Under the pieces are notes generated by a model, which saw only the letters and a list, made by a program, of their open reading frames with translations, did no database searches and was not told the origin of the DNA. Below, one piece after another: positions 44,141 to 55,520 of a stretch of 64,000 nucleotides of DNA. The DNA lies in NCBI GenBank assembly GCA_930367205.1, contig OV884015.1:109680509-109744508 (forward strand), written 5' to 3'. Origin of the DNA: Acanthosoma haemorrhoidale (Eukaryota > Arthropoda > Insecta > Hemiptera > Acanthosomatidae). How positions within the stretch are numbered: the stretch's first letter is position 1; each line of letters begins with the position of its first letter. A program made the translations under genes and the position numbers.

Positions 44141-44280
44141 ATACATATTTGAAGCTATCAAGTCACACTAAATGCCTATCTCAGTTCTTATACAGATTTA
44201 CAAATCCCTATAATCCCCCTCGAAGATTAAAGCGAAGGTGCGTGGTCACGTGGGATGCTTCAATACATCGGCAATGCTAC
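44141..44280 (+). mobile_element. Diverged Jockey-1-like fragment, left of LTR insertion
   Basis: The end of ORF2 is recognisable as TNPYNPPRRLKRR (44190-44240), followed by sequence like the 3' UTR start (cggcaatg). Identity to the other copies is clearly lower. The copy continues at 44912 after the family-A LTR. Confidence 0.65.
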
Positions 44281-44907
44281 TGTAGCGACCACTAACTACA
44301 TAAGATAAAGCACCCTATACTCTATTGCATATGTATTGTAAGCAAAAGTAAAATAACATGAACTAAATGTATTATAAACAAATGTGAATCATTGTAAAAG
44401 TGTTAAGCAATAAAAGGCGGAAGCCAACTAATTCACACGAGAAAGGGTCACCAGCTGGCAGTCATAAACAGTCATAAACATAAAAGGGTCACCAGCTGGC
44501 AGTCATAAACTTAACAACCCTTTAGGGGGCCTCTCTACCTCCAGGGCTTGTCCCCAGGTCGGGTAAGGAGGCGGCGGTCACGTGACTCACTACCGGTCAT
44601 GTTTCTCGCCCCAGGTGTGCATGTGAACCAGGGCTGCTGGTCCTGTTAGTTAGTCTCTCTCGTGACTCTCCCGTGACCTTTACTCGTGACGCTTGCTTGG
44701 TTTCCGCTCAAACTCTGAAAACTTGACAAATTCTTTATGAAACCTCTGTGCCTCTTCTCTTGAACATAGTGCATTGTCGGGGCACATACCTATCATAATT
44801 GGAGTCAGATAGTAACGCCGTCATGGAACGATTGTCCATGTTATAAACTCGAACAATCCGCACTTGTCACCAGGGTGATCAGGCACCCCCCTAGTGACGA
44901 CCCGACA
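44281..44907 (+). mobile_element. Family-A solo LTR inserted in a Jockey copy
   Basis: Starts TGTAGCGACCACTAACTACATAAG and ends GACGACCCGACA, 627 bp. It is flanked by an exact ctac (44277-44280 and 44908-44911), one base shorter than the 5-bp duplications of other copies. Most of the core is deleted: the sequence passes from ctcatgaaacctctgtgcctcttct-like U3/R sequence straight to gaacatagtgcattgtcgg. The U3 carries a 28-base direct duplication (44441-44468 and 44482-44509). Confidence 0.9.
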
Positions 44908-44911
44908 CTAC

Positions 44912-45010
44912 ATTCTCCTATCATGTCCTGAGCGTCTGTGGCTCTCACGACCACAGTCGATCAACACTATCTCATATATTTTTCATGCGAGGGAAGTTAT
45001 CTGGACTGTC
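44912..45010 (+). mobile_element. Diverged Jockey-1-like 3' UTR, right of LTR insertion
   Basis: attctcctatcatgtcctgagcgtctgtggctctc matches the Jockey-1 3' UTR of 9624-10412. With 44141-44280 it rebuilds the order ...ggcaatg [LTR] attctcc(a/t)atcatg. Homology fades after catgcgagggaagtt. Confidence 0.7.
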
Positions 45011-46329
45011 AGTAGTTGATTATATTGCTAATGCGAACTGAAGTTACTTATGAGTAAAAAGATTTGTCACTCACATGGAGTAGTGCGAATGTTAGTCGTA
45101 GACTTTTAGCAGTGACCATATCATACTTCTAATAGATAAATAGTTTATCTATCTCCCTTCCTTATTTTCTTTACTAGATGAACCCTTAAGTCATTTTTCT
45201 CTCTCCAATCTCCCGTTACAATCAATTTGTCACTTTTTTCGTAGTGATTGTTTTAGCTTGATTCCAGTCAGAGAATTATTCTCGAAGTAATTACTTTAAA
45301 TTATGCTGCAATGTTTTATATTTAATTTGAAACCCGACTTAAGTTTGTTTAGTCTAAATTGTCGCCTCAGAATTTTTTCAGTGAACCCATGAAATAAAAA
45401 GAAAAAACTGCTCGGCTATACAGAGCACGATTGTTAACTCTGTAAAAACTCCTTTACGAGGCAAAAGGTTCTTTTAAAGCTAGTTAGAACGGTGTCATTT
45501 AACCGGAGAGTAGGTCGTTAAAGCTAGGGTCGCTAGGCAGTGCGACTTTAAGTAGTCATAAAACCATAAAAAAAAAAAAAAAACATGATAAACTATTAAT
45601 AAAGGCCTGTTTCCAGGGAAACAAAAAAAGGCGAGTCGAAAGTCTTAGCTAGAAGTAAAGTTTTAGGTATTTGTTACAAGGTGTGTTATACTTAATTGCA
45701 CTTTGGCAGGTAGTAGGTAATAAAAGTAATTGTCTTATGCGACAGTATACTAGACTGTATACATTTCGTTTATTTCACTAAACAGCACAGTAATACTGAA
45801 GCGAAACTGACCGGTAACACTTTACTACTATTAACCCGAGTGTTAACTACATAGTGTAATTAATGTAACGTGCTCACGAGTTAGTAAACACCTGGTATTT
45901 GTTTATTTCCCAGCAGCTCTTAGCCGGTAGACGCTGTGGCTTTGTGGGAAGGGTAGTGGATGCTGTCTGGGATAGCAGGGACACGCTGATTATTGAGCTA
46001 GTTAATGAATGCATGCCGCTTGTAAGTCCTTGTGATATAGTGTTATTGAATGAGTTTCATGTATATACATATATATTATCAGTTTATTTCGACAATTGAC
46101 TATATATTTTATATCCTAGCACTTTTAGCAGTAAATCCACATCTTTAGAACTGCAATCAACTAAAAAAATGATACGTTATATAGTGCATATGCGTAATTT
46201 TTGATTAGGGAGTCATTCTAGAAATAAAAGGGTTTTGCAATTTGTTAACATTACAAAAGACGAGGTTTTTTTTTTTTTAAGGTAAATGTATAAAGGTAAT
46301 ATAACGGTAAATTATAAAAATGTTGATAT
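45011..46329. other. Spacer holding one exon-like segment
   Basis: AT-rich apart from 45914-46021, described separately. An A run is at 45568-45583. Confidence 0.5.
45914..46021 (+). CDS. Candidate internal exon of an unrecognised host gene
   Basis: A 108-base segment (36 codons) with higher GC than its flanks. It is preceded by a pyrimidine-rich acceptor (tttgtttatttcccag) and followed by a consensus donor gtaagt. It is open in the phase that makes both junctions phase 0: QLLAGRRCGFVGRVVDAVWD, then SRDTLIIELVNECMPL. No stop occurs in that frame, and the sequence does not resemble any transposon protein seen in the window. I do not recognise the family. One exon alone cannot be confirmed; no partner exon was found nearby. 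Confidence 0.33.
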
Positions 46330-46334
46330 AATAT

Positions 46335-47170
46335 TGTCAGGTTGTCACGAGGGGGTGCCTAGTTACCCTAGCCCTAGTGACGAAGTGAGGGTTGATTAGG
46401 CTATGACCTGGACAATTGCTTCATGACGGGTCTTACAACCGTAATATCTGACTCCATATTTGATAGGTATGTGCCCCGACAGTTCAGGATAAGAGCTATA
46501 GGGTAGGTATTGTAGGTAGTTTATGTGGTATAAGAATGACCACGAATTCACACTCGGTATCTATGGGTATGCGAAAACCGGAGAGAGGAAGACGCTACTA
46601 GGTAAAGGTCGTAGGGCCCCAGGTGACCGTCGTCCGCAAGGAAGAGGTCTCTTCTAAGGAGGTGCTGGTTTTAGCGAGATGAAGGCAGAGAATCCCACTA
46701 GGAAAGTATGGGGTCTGACAAGGCCGGACTAAAACATAGCGAAGTTAGGAGAGAGAGATGTAGAGGTTTTCATAAATGAGAAGGCCGAATCTAGAAACAT
46801 CGGTGCAGCTGCAAGTACCAGTCCAGAGAGTAGTTAGAATGAATTATCGGCTAAAACTTTCCTAATACTTAACTTACTAATACTTTCCTAGTGGGATTCT
46901 CTGTCTTCGCCTTGCTAAAACCAGCACCTCCTTAGAAGAGACCTCTTCCTTGCAGACGACGGTCACCTGGGGTCCTCCAACTTTACCTAGTAGCGTCTCC
47001 CCCAGTGATCCAGACTTCCTCTCTCCGGTTTTCGCATAACCATAGATACCGAGTGTGAATTCGTGGTCATTCCGATACCACATAAACTACCTACAATACC
47101 TACCCTATAGGGATTATATATATAATGAAGAACATAATTAATTTATCTTATGTGGTTAGTGGTCGGTACT
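46335..47170 (-). mobile_element. Family-A solo LTR with internal inverted duplication, 5-bp TSD
   Basis: The outer ends are family A on the minus strand (tgtcaggttgtcacg at 46335; ttatgtggttagtggtcggtact at 47148-47170), flanked by an exact aatat (46330-46334 and 47171-47175). Inside, 46883-47109 is an inverted copy of 46496-46711. Both arms share the same private deletion of one stem-loop arm (gcgaaaaccggagagagg / ctctctccggttttcgc), so the duplication came from this very copy. Arm 1 later lost about 20 bases. The loop of about 170 bases keeps one copy of the core. Confidence 0.85.
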
Positions 47171-47175
47171 AATAT

Positions 47176-48275
47176 AATATAGGTGTATAAATTAGGAAAA
47201 TGTTCGACTTGTTGGATTTGTGGTAATTGGTTCATCTGTGTTTTTTTTTGGGGGGGGGAGGTTTTTATTGTGTCTGTGTTTTATCACTAGGAACATGTTA
47301 CAGGTCATTGGTCCTAAAGTTGTGTAAGTTATTGCTAGTATATTTATTTTCAAAAATTCAATTTAGTACAGATTTTTTTTAAACAATTGTGAGCCTACTG
47401 ATTCTAGTGGACCGACCACTAGGCCCTTGCACCAAGGTGTTGCACCAAAGCCAGAAGTGACAAGCGGGTGGACAATGAGCTGACACGGGCAGCAGGGGAT
47501 GAAAGGGGGCCTGGCGCTGGGTGAAGCACACTCGGTCAGGGACGTCAGTACTGCTGCCCACTAGATCAGGCCTAATCACTGCCATCTCTCTCGCTGATGC
47601 TATTATAGATACCTGATCATTTGCTCGTCTAAAGTGAACGGTCATCGTCGTTCTCCATCACCATTACCACTAGTCTACTCAAGTCGTTGAGTTCAACCAA
47701 TCCAAACCAATAAGTTTTTATTCACATCTCCTTTAGAGACAGATTTGAACTGAAACCGTAAATAATGGTGAATTCATTCGCAGTCAAAATAACTGTCTCA
47801 GGCAGTCAACATCACTTCCGACTATAATTAAGTTAAAGTAAACTTTGCTACAGCAGAAAATAACCCTTTTTTTAACGAAGTGAGTATGCCCCTGGTTAAC
47901 CCAGTTTTTAGTTAGAAAGGACCCAGACCTCTACTAGTCAACGTATCAGTTACTAGTTACACCGTGTATTTATGAAAATTAGATCAGAAGCGCCTTTCAG
48001 ATTAAAAAAAAAACGTAGAATTTCACTCGAAAAACCTAGGCATTCTTCCAATAAAAGACTGAAGTATCTTGAGTTCAATGCATATTAATACATTTAATTG
48101 AATCCATAAATGGCGTACACATCTATTTTCGACACTAATCGACAGTTTTATTAGAATTTTAACACTATTTACTTATCTATTTTTAATTTCAGTAACAATA
48201 CACAAAACATTATTTGTCAATGCCGTACTTGCTCCTAAAACAATCCTTTTTTTAATGTTCATAGATTAGCATATG
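47176..48275. other. Spacer, nothing recognised
   Basis: A T/G-rich run (47240-47262) and a GC-richer pocket at 47390-47650 with frames open on the minus strand, none recognised. Confidence 0.45.
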
Positions 48276-48280
48276 CAGGT

Positions 48281-48542
48281 TGTTGTGTCAACTTCTTCAC
48301 CACAAATAAATAGAAGTTTCCCTCTTCTCGGCCCAGAAAATATCCAACTATGTTACCATGTTTTAATAATAAAAACCTTTAGTTTTTATTATTCCCCCCA
48401 GAGAGAGGGAAACTAGTGTACGAAACCGCTAAAGCCACTTGGGGAGGCGCGGCGGGACAACCCCTGCCTTTGACCAGCCTATATAAGGGCCAGATTTGGG
48501 GCTTGAGGCCAGACTCTTGAAAACCGGTACCTGAAGAACACT

Positions 48543-48638
<96 letters not shown>

Positions 48639-49210
48639 CTGGCGCTTGCTGCCCTACTCGAACCATAGATTTCTTATTCTACTACCCCTGCATCTCTCTT
48701 TCCTAACCTTGCTATGTTTTAGACCGACGTTGTCAGACCCCACACCATCCTAGTGGTTCACCATTCTCTCCCTTCGTCTCGCTAAAACTAGCATCTCCTT
48801 GGAAGAAACGCCTTTCATGTGGACGACGGTTTCTGGGGCCCTACAAGCTTTACCTAGTATCGTCTCCCCCAGTGATCCAGTTCTCTCTCCGGTTCACACT
48901 CGCCTTAGGAATCCGGACGGTTTTCACCTACCCTCATACCGGGGGTGAATTCGTGGACATTCCAAGGCCACATAAACTACCTATAATACCTACCCTGTTC
49001 CTCTTCTCCTGAACATAGTGCTTTGTCGGGGCACACCTTCTAAAATCATACGGAGTCAATTCAATACGAATAAAGCAGCCCACCGACTAAGCCGCCAGCA
49101 AAGGTTGAAGACCAAAGATCCACCCAATTTATCTTTTTCTAGACGCTCGCCGGACAGCAGCCGGGTTTCCTCCTTCAGGAACTTCTCCCCTGGGGGGACA
49201 TTGCCCAACA
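48281..49210 (+). mobile_element. Family-A solo LTR (GTGTCAAC U3 type), plus strand
   Basis: A 930-bp LTR from TGTTGTGTCAACTTC to TTGCCCAACA, flanked by caggt (48276-48280) and cagtt (49211-49215), one mismatch in five. U3 has a ctatataag TATA candidate (48479-48487) and is followed by a 92-base CT tract. An aataaag lies near 49069. Its U3 matches 7917-8769. Confidence 0.88.
48544..48635. repeat. (CT)n microsatellite inside LTR
   Basis: An uninterrupted CT tract starting about 57 bases after the TATA candidate of the LTR. Frames across it encode Arg-Glu repeats on the other strand and are not genes. Confidence 0.98.
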
Positions 49211-49215
49211 CAGTT

Positions 49216-50845
49216 TTATACTAATTATATAAAGGTATTAAGTACCGTATTAAACATGTTTATCATGGCAAGGTTAGGTGCAGTAATGGCCTCAGCTAAA
49301 CAAATGAAATGTACCTGAACTTTCATGGTATTAATATCGATTTGTAAAGGACTAATATTTGTTGATAGATAAGACACATTGCAAAAAATATTTTCTGATG
49401 ACCCATTCCAGAAGACAGGGTGAAAAACAAGAAACGGTGAGGAATTCGAAGATGAGAGTCGAACCAGGTGATATTGGACGTAGCATTACTGGGCAAGATC
49501 ACAGCTGACCTATAAGGAAATATCGTTACTAAAAACATTTTCTGTGTGAAATTATTTGTAATTTACTAAAAAAATAAATGTAAATGAGTTGAATGTTTTG
49601 TTTAGAGATCGAATCGATTTGACAAACATTGTCCCTGAATAAACTTGATGGAATTAATTCCCAACTACCCTGGACCAATTACAGGTGATGACAAAAGTCA
49701 TCGTCAGTCTCATCATACTTACTCAAAAAACCAAAAATGATAACAAATTAATACAGCATAAAGCAGTAACCCACTCTATAATAGCTTATAGTGCACCGGT
49801 TTTCTAGTTGTACTTGTTTATTAATTACAGGACGTTGTAAGTGGTAGAAAACATCAGTATGCACAATTAGCAGCCACCAACGATACACCAAGATAACCAT
49901 TAGTTTATGTCATTCCCTTAAACAGTAAATCCATAAAAAACGGAAAATTTTATATTAATAACATTAAATTAAATTTATACATAACATAATTTTATTCAGT
50001 ATTATTTTTGTTTTATTATTTAGCTTTTTTTCCTAAGAAGTGATGATAGATCATGCATTACATTAACAGTAAAAAATTATTTCTGTGTACACAAGTATAC
50101 GATCTCAGTGACCAAAACATGTACTCATTCTAATTTGCGTTTCTGAGTGAAATTGTAAAGTATATAAATAATAAACTTTATCAAAAAAAAAATCTTTCTT
50201 ATCAACCCTAGCCGATCTTCCAACAGTACTTACAACTCATTTATATATTCAGAGCAAACAATAAACTCACATTAAAATAATATATACTAAAAACCATCAC
50301 ATGTGTTAATTTGAGGCATTTCGTACATCATCAACAGTCAACCATTTTAGCAACATATCATTAAGTGGTTCTGTTGAAAAATGCCCGCTAGTTTTGTTTA
50401 TAATAAAATGTGGTGATCCTTAATTTTTTTTAAATATCTTTGTTGTTATCTTTAATATGAACATACCATAATAGAGAATAATTTATTAGAATGGTATGTT
50501 TGATCCGTTTGTATATATATATATATATATATAAATATATATGTATATTTAGTGGTTGTTCGCTAAGATAATTTTTCTCTAATTAAAGGGTTTGTTGCTA
50601 ATATTGTTTTTAAAAATAAATATTTCTGTTCGTTGATGAATGTGGTTTTGGAAACGTGGTGCTAATTTTCATGCTTCGGGGGTAATCATTTATAATTCTC
50701 ATACATGACTTCCAGTTTTATGTAATGTGATTTAATTGTATACATGTGTAGCTCTAACCAGGAGATGCACAGCTAAGTAAAGGATGGGGTGCCGTATTTT
50801 ACATTAAATTATTTATTAATTCTTATTATTATTTATTATCATTAT
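49216..50845. other. Long AT-rich spacer, nothing recognised
   Basis: A short (TA)n tract is at 50512-50546. No gene or element end is seen. Confidence 0.55.
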
Positions 50846-51205
50846 TAAATTCATTTTTCCAAGCCACACTGTTGTGTTAGGAGGAAATACCAGCAACAGG
50901 TTATTCACAGAGAATTGATTGAACGTTTGCGAGAGTTCGAACCACTAGTTGGGTTACGACAGGGCCTGTCGCGGCTTGATTTACCATCTTTGAAGCTAGG
51001 TAGCGTCGAGTGTAAAGCTAGCAACCCAACGCGCTCGTTTCAAGGAGTTGTGAAAATAGTTCTCCTCAGCATCTAAAACAACCAGTCAAATGTTGTATCC
51101 TCACAGGATTCAAAAATGCAATAGCGATTTCTTGAACATTATTACTACTTTTATGACTAAACGGAAGAGATACATGAGAAAAAGGATCAGAGAATATAAA
51201 ATGTT
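50846..51205 (+). repeat. Direct repeat D, copy 1
   Basis: 360 bases repeated at 51899-52256 in the same orientation with about 90% identity. Landmarks: ggaggaaata, cagcaacaggttattcacagag, cgcggcttgatttaccatcttt, ggtagcgtcgagtgtaaagc and gagatacatgagaaaaaggatc. It could be the long terminal repeats of a very short element with a 693-bp interior (TRIM-like) or a local segmental duplication. Confidence 0.92.
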
Positions 51206-51898
51206 AAAAAAATAATTTATTTGTTTCTTGGTAGGTTATTTGAATATGATTGTTATGTTTAATGTTTATCTTAATTATATGACTGATTAAGGCGTGGATA
51301 TTTTTTTCAGATCAGTCCTGTATTGGATCCATTCAGTTCCTTGAATCGTGAAATTGAATCGAGTACACATGGTCACTGGAGAAAAATCAGAATAAATCGA
51401 AGAGATGATGACAATTAAACGTTTTAGCAGATTTCAGGATGTTTTGAACAGATAATAGGGTTTGGTAGTAATTAAGACCGCTTGTTGTACGAAAACATGA
51501 CTAGGGCTCACACAGTAGCAGCAGTGATAGTCTGTGGAAAGAATTCCGCCAGGTCGGTACACCGCTGGAGGCCGTAATTGGACAATAAAGGCAGGGGCCG
51601 TTGTTAGCTTGGCCAGTCCGTGATGAGTCAATCAACAGGGAGCGGAGCTTTTCGCTAAAAATCAACACCCCATGCCACTGGAAATTGGTGCTCCGCATAC
51701 CAAAATCACCTTTCTCTTTTAAGCTAATAACATCCCACTTCAGGCGGAGTTTTGTAAATTTGTAATCATAATTCTAATTTGAAAGTTTCTTAGAGGGTGG
51801 ACTCTTATTTATATTTAAGAGAAACAAAAACTCGTTATCTTTCTAAGAGCGTTAACCTCGGACCTTTATTCCTAGAACCGCTGATCCCTTACTGAAAA
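51206..51898. other. Interval between the two D repeats
   Basis: 693 bases without a recognisable coding region. The pocket 51510-51700 is GC-richer. If the D repeats are LTRs, a primer-binding site would be expected just after 51205, but I see none convincing. Confidence 0.45.
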
Positions 51899-52256
51899 TA
51901 AATTCATTTATCCAAATCACACTATTGTTTAAGGAGGAAATAACAGCAACAGGTTATTCACAGAGAGTTGATTAAACGTTTGCGAGGGTTTGAACCATTA
52001 GCTATTTAAATCAGGGCCTATCGCGGCTTGATTTACCATCTTTAAAGCTAGGTAGCGTCGAGTGTAAAGCTAGCCACACAACGCGCTCAGTTCAAGGAGT
52101 TGTGAAAATAGTTCTCCACAGCATTTAAAACAACCAGTCAAATGTTATATCCTCACAGGATTCAAAAATGCAATAGCGATTTCTTGAACATCATTACTAC
52201 TTTTATGACTAACGGAAGAGATACATGAGAAAAAGGATCAGAGAATATAAAATGTT
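51899..52256 (+). repeat. Direct repeat D, copy 2
   Basis: The second copy of 50846-51205. Differences are mostly single bases, with one four- to five-base change near 51998-52008. Confidence 0.92.
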
Positions 52257-54522
52257 GAAATGAGAGTATAAAAAAGTGGAGGCTCATTGGTTACTAAGAA
52301 AATTTTCCCTCAGAAGGAGGTTAATCTTTGAAAGTAGAGCTACCATCTGGGAGGAGATCACTAAAATCACACACGACCACATGAGATGAGACAGCAAGGG
52401 AGCTTATAAGGAACCATAAAACATAAGTACAACTATAAAACTAAATTATAGTTAGTTTTATTTCATAGTAAAAAGGCAATCTCTTGCCTCAGCATCCAAG
52501 CGAGAAGTGTCGAATAATGTTTTGAAATTTATACTTTTTACAACTACAAAATGGCTCCTATAAATATATTTTAATGATGAAATTAGGTTTCCTCACGAGG
52601 TATGAATATAATCGTATTTAATTTGAATATAATTTGGGTTCCTGTAAATTTAAGAGACTGTTTGGATATGGATGTATACTACTGCATGGGTATATTATCA
52701 TAACTGTGTATTGTTAGTACAAGTTAAATATGTCTAGCTAACTAATTAATATAAAGTTCTTAATAGGCCTGAGCGAAATGAACAAATCTACCGAATTTCT
52801 CTCAATTCAACATAAATCCTCTCCAATGAATCGTTATGTAAATACCAAAGCAAATAATCCTATAGATTTCTGAAAGTAATTGAATTATGTTTCATTCAAT
52901 TGAATCCTACTACCACACTACCTTTGAAAACCACCCTAAACCACCCTACTACCACACTACCTTCGAAAAGCACCTTAATTGGTCAATGGCTCTAGTGTGA
53001 TTTCCACTAAGCTATTTTCATTTCAAACTGTATCTTAATTTTCAAAACTAGATTTCGGGTTCAGCTAATATTCAAAAAATGAATAATATAAACGACATGA
53101 AAGCCAATTGTTTTTAGTTTTAGTATAATTTAATTCAATAACATTTAAACTAGGTAGCTTCAATTTCAAATTTTTCATGCTTGAGTGGGTCTATGCATCA
53201 GTGATTATGGTTAACTTCATACATAATTCCAAGCATAATTTTATGCTTATATGTCAAACAGAGACTACGAATAACGGCACACACGTTCGTTGGTGTAAAC
53301 GCCCCCCCCCCCATTCCAGCTTAGCTTAAACATAAAAGGTTTATTGCTGAGAGTCTGTGCAACGGGCACAAGACTAAGTGTGCCCCCGAAGCTAATATTC
53401 CCAGAGCTAGTTTGTCTGAGATATAGCATTACATAAAATATAAAGATATTGTTGCGTATCTATATTATACAGTCATTGTTAATAATTATGATTAGCTACA
53501 ACATAGCGAAAATTAACTATAGAAGAAAATCAGGTATTACTCTCCAGGGTATGGGACATTGAAGGATGAATAGAAAGAAAATGATTGAAAATCAGTGACT
53601 TGAATGTGTGCAAGCCATTTCATGTTTGAAGGAGTGGATTCCCAGCTGGATCACGATCCATTAAGTAAAGATTATTCGAACGATGGAGTGCGGTGAGCGG
53701 AAATTCACAGGTTCGAAGGGCGTGAATGAGTGAAATGTGAGGATAACTTGGCACAGGAAATAATGGAAACGACAGGAAAGAACTTAGCAAAGGACATAAA
53801 TACCAAATATTTTTGAGATATTGGGTCGAAAAATCTGTCTAGACGTTGCTTCCAATAGGATTTTTTTAATATTTCGAGCTTTCAATTTCATCAGGTAATT
53901 TGGCGCTAATTGGAACAGGTGACTTTTATAAGTCGCGAACGATATTTTCCAGCTTTAAGAAAGATATTGTTTGTTGGAAGAACGCTTCCTGCAACCTTCA
54001 CGCTTCAATACAATACAGAGTTAGCAATAATGATGTCTTTAAACATCCGTAGCAAAATAGAATATTCCTAAAAAATAACAATAATTTTTTCAATATATAG
54101 GTACAATAGTCTAAAAGCGTTAAATAATTAGTGAATCCCATAAGTGATAAAAATAATAAAAAAAACTAATGTTACTAAATAAAATTTTTATTTTAACAAC
54201 TATGAAGCATTAGGAATACTTTATTTTATTAGGATGTTGATAAGTAATATTATTGCAAACTTTAGAGTCCTTTGTAGGCAGATGTCGAAAGCGCTCTTGG
54301 TAATAGCTTAAAAATTACCATTCACAACTGTACATAAACGAGTTCAATAGTTTGTTAGTAGATTGGTTTGGGTTCGAGAAATGACGATATTAAGTATTTA
54401 TCAAGTGTATTTTTTGACAACGCGTTGACCTAGTATGCATGAGTACATCATTGAATCACAACTACAACAAGAAAACAATGCAGGTGTTAAAAATGACTGG
54501 TTATAACTATTGAAACTTATTA
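52257..54522. other. Long AT-rich spacer, nothing recognised
   Basis: A small tandem duplication of ctactaccacactacctt occurs near 52907-52970 and a C run at 53303-53313. No gene is seen. Confidence 0.55.
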
Positions 54523-55431
54523 ATTGTTATAAAATTGCAATCTGCCTTATTTTTACAATAAGTATTTGTGCTCATTTATACTATATTTACAATTTTCATT
54601 CACTCCTTCATTTATACAGAATTTACAGACAGCCCTGAGACCTCCCAAATCCACACGGTTGTCACCTCCCTCGCATGCGAAAGAGGACTCGGAGTCTTGG
54701 GAAGTCCCCCAAGTTCCTCCATCAGCCACGTCACTGGATTCGTGCCACATACGCTCAGGACATGATTAGAGAAACTGACAACTGCCAGGACTCCCACTGT
54801 AACGAATTTATAGCAGGTCACGAGGCCATTGCCGTTTTAGTCTCCGAGGAGGATTGTAGGGATGAGTGGCGCAGTGTTATGACTGTGCTAGGGGATTAGG
54901 GTGGTTGCTATAGCATTTTATGAGCTTGGACGGGATCAGTTAAACTGTTATTCTCAGGACTTTTAATTGAAAGGATTGGATACGCTTGATTGGACAAATG
55001 ATTGGAGAAACTGGCCATTGCCAGGACTCCCACTGTGCGCATTTATAGTAGGTCACGAGGCCACTGCCGTTTCAGTCTCCGGTGAGGATTATAGGGATGA
55101 GTGGAGCAGTGCAATGACTGTGCTACAGGATTGGGGTGGTTGGATAGGTTACTATGGAATTTCATGAATTTGGAAGGGATTAGTTCAAGAATGTTGGGTA
55201 TATTAAGATCATTATGAAGGGTTTTGTTGGTGACGTAATAGGGGGCATTTACTATTGTTCTCAGGACTTTTGATTGAAAGGACTGAATGCGCTTGATGTT
55301 CGACTTTTTTGCTGTCCCCCATAGCTCTATTCCGTGTGTCCAGATTGGCTATAAGTATAACTTTGCAGATTACTAATTTATTTTATATTAAAAGATGGGA
55401 ATTTTTTTAGTGTCTCTTTAGTTCTTGTATT
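54523..55431 (-). mobile_element. Jockey-1 fragment with internal tandem duplication, minus strand
   Basis: Reading the plus strand, a 3' UTR (from 54523) and the ORF2 end run to ggatacgcttga at about 54990. They are followed at once by another, partly repeated stretch that begins again inside the 3' UTR (acaaatgattggagaaactggcc) and runs through the ORF2 end up to about 55431. The two versions of the shared part differ by about 10%. Either two truncated copies were joined or one copy was duplicated long ago. All coding stretches are broken. Confidence 0.8.
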
Positions 55432-55520
55432 TTTAGACATTTATGTACAACAGAAACAAAAGAAAAATGACAATGAAGTAAGTGCAGTGTGGGTGGCAGA
55501 TGAATCGGTATTAATTATTG

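Noticed and set aside
48379..48666. 95-codon minus-strand open frame rich in Arg-Glu
   Set aside because: The same artefact over the 48544-48635 CT tract within an LTR.
54566..54899. Several overlapping frames in the Jockey-1 3' UTR copies
   Set aside because: They lie in the untranslated region, which is GC-richer and therefore stop-poor. The same frames are broken in other copies.
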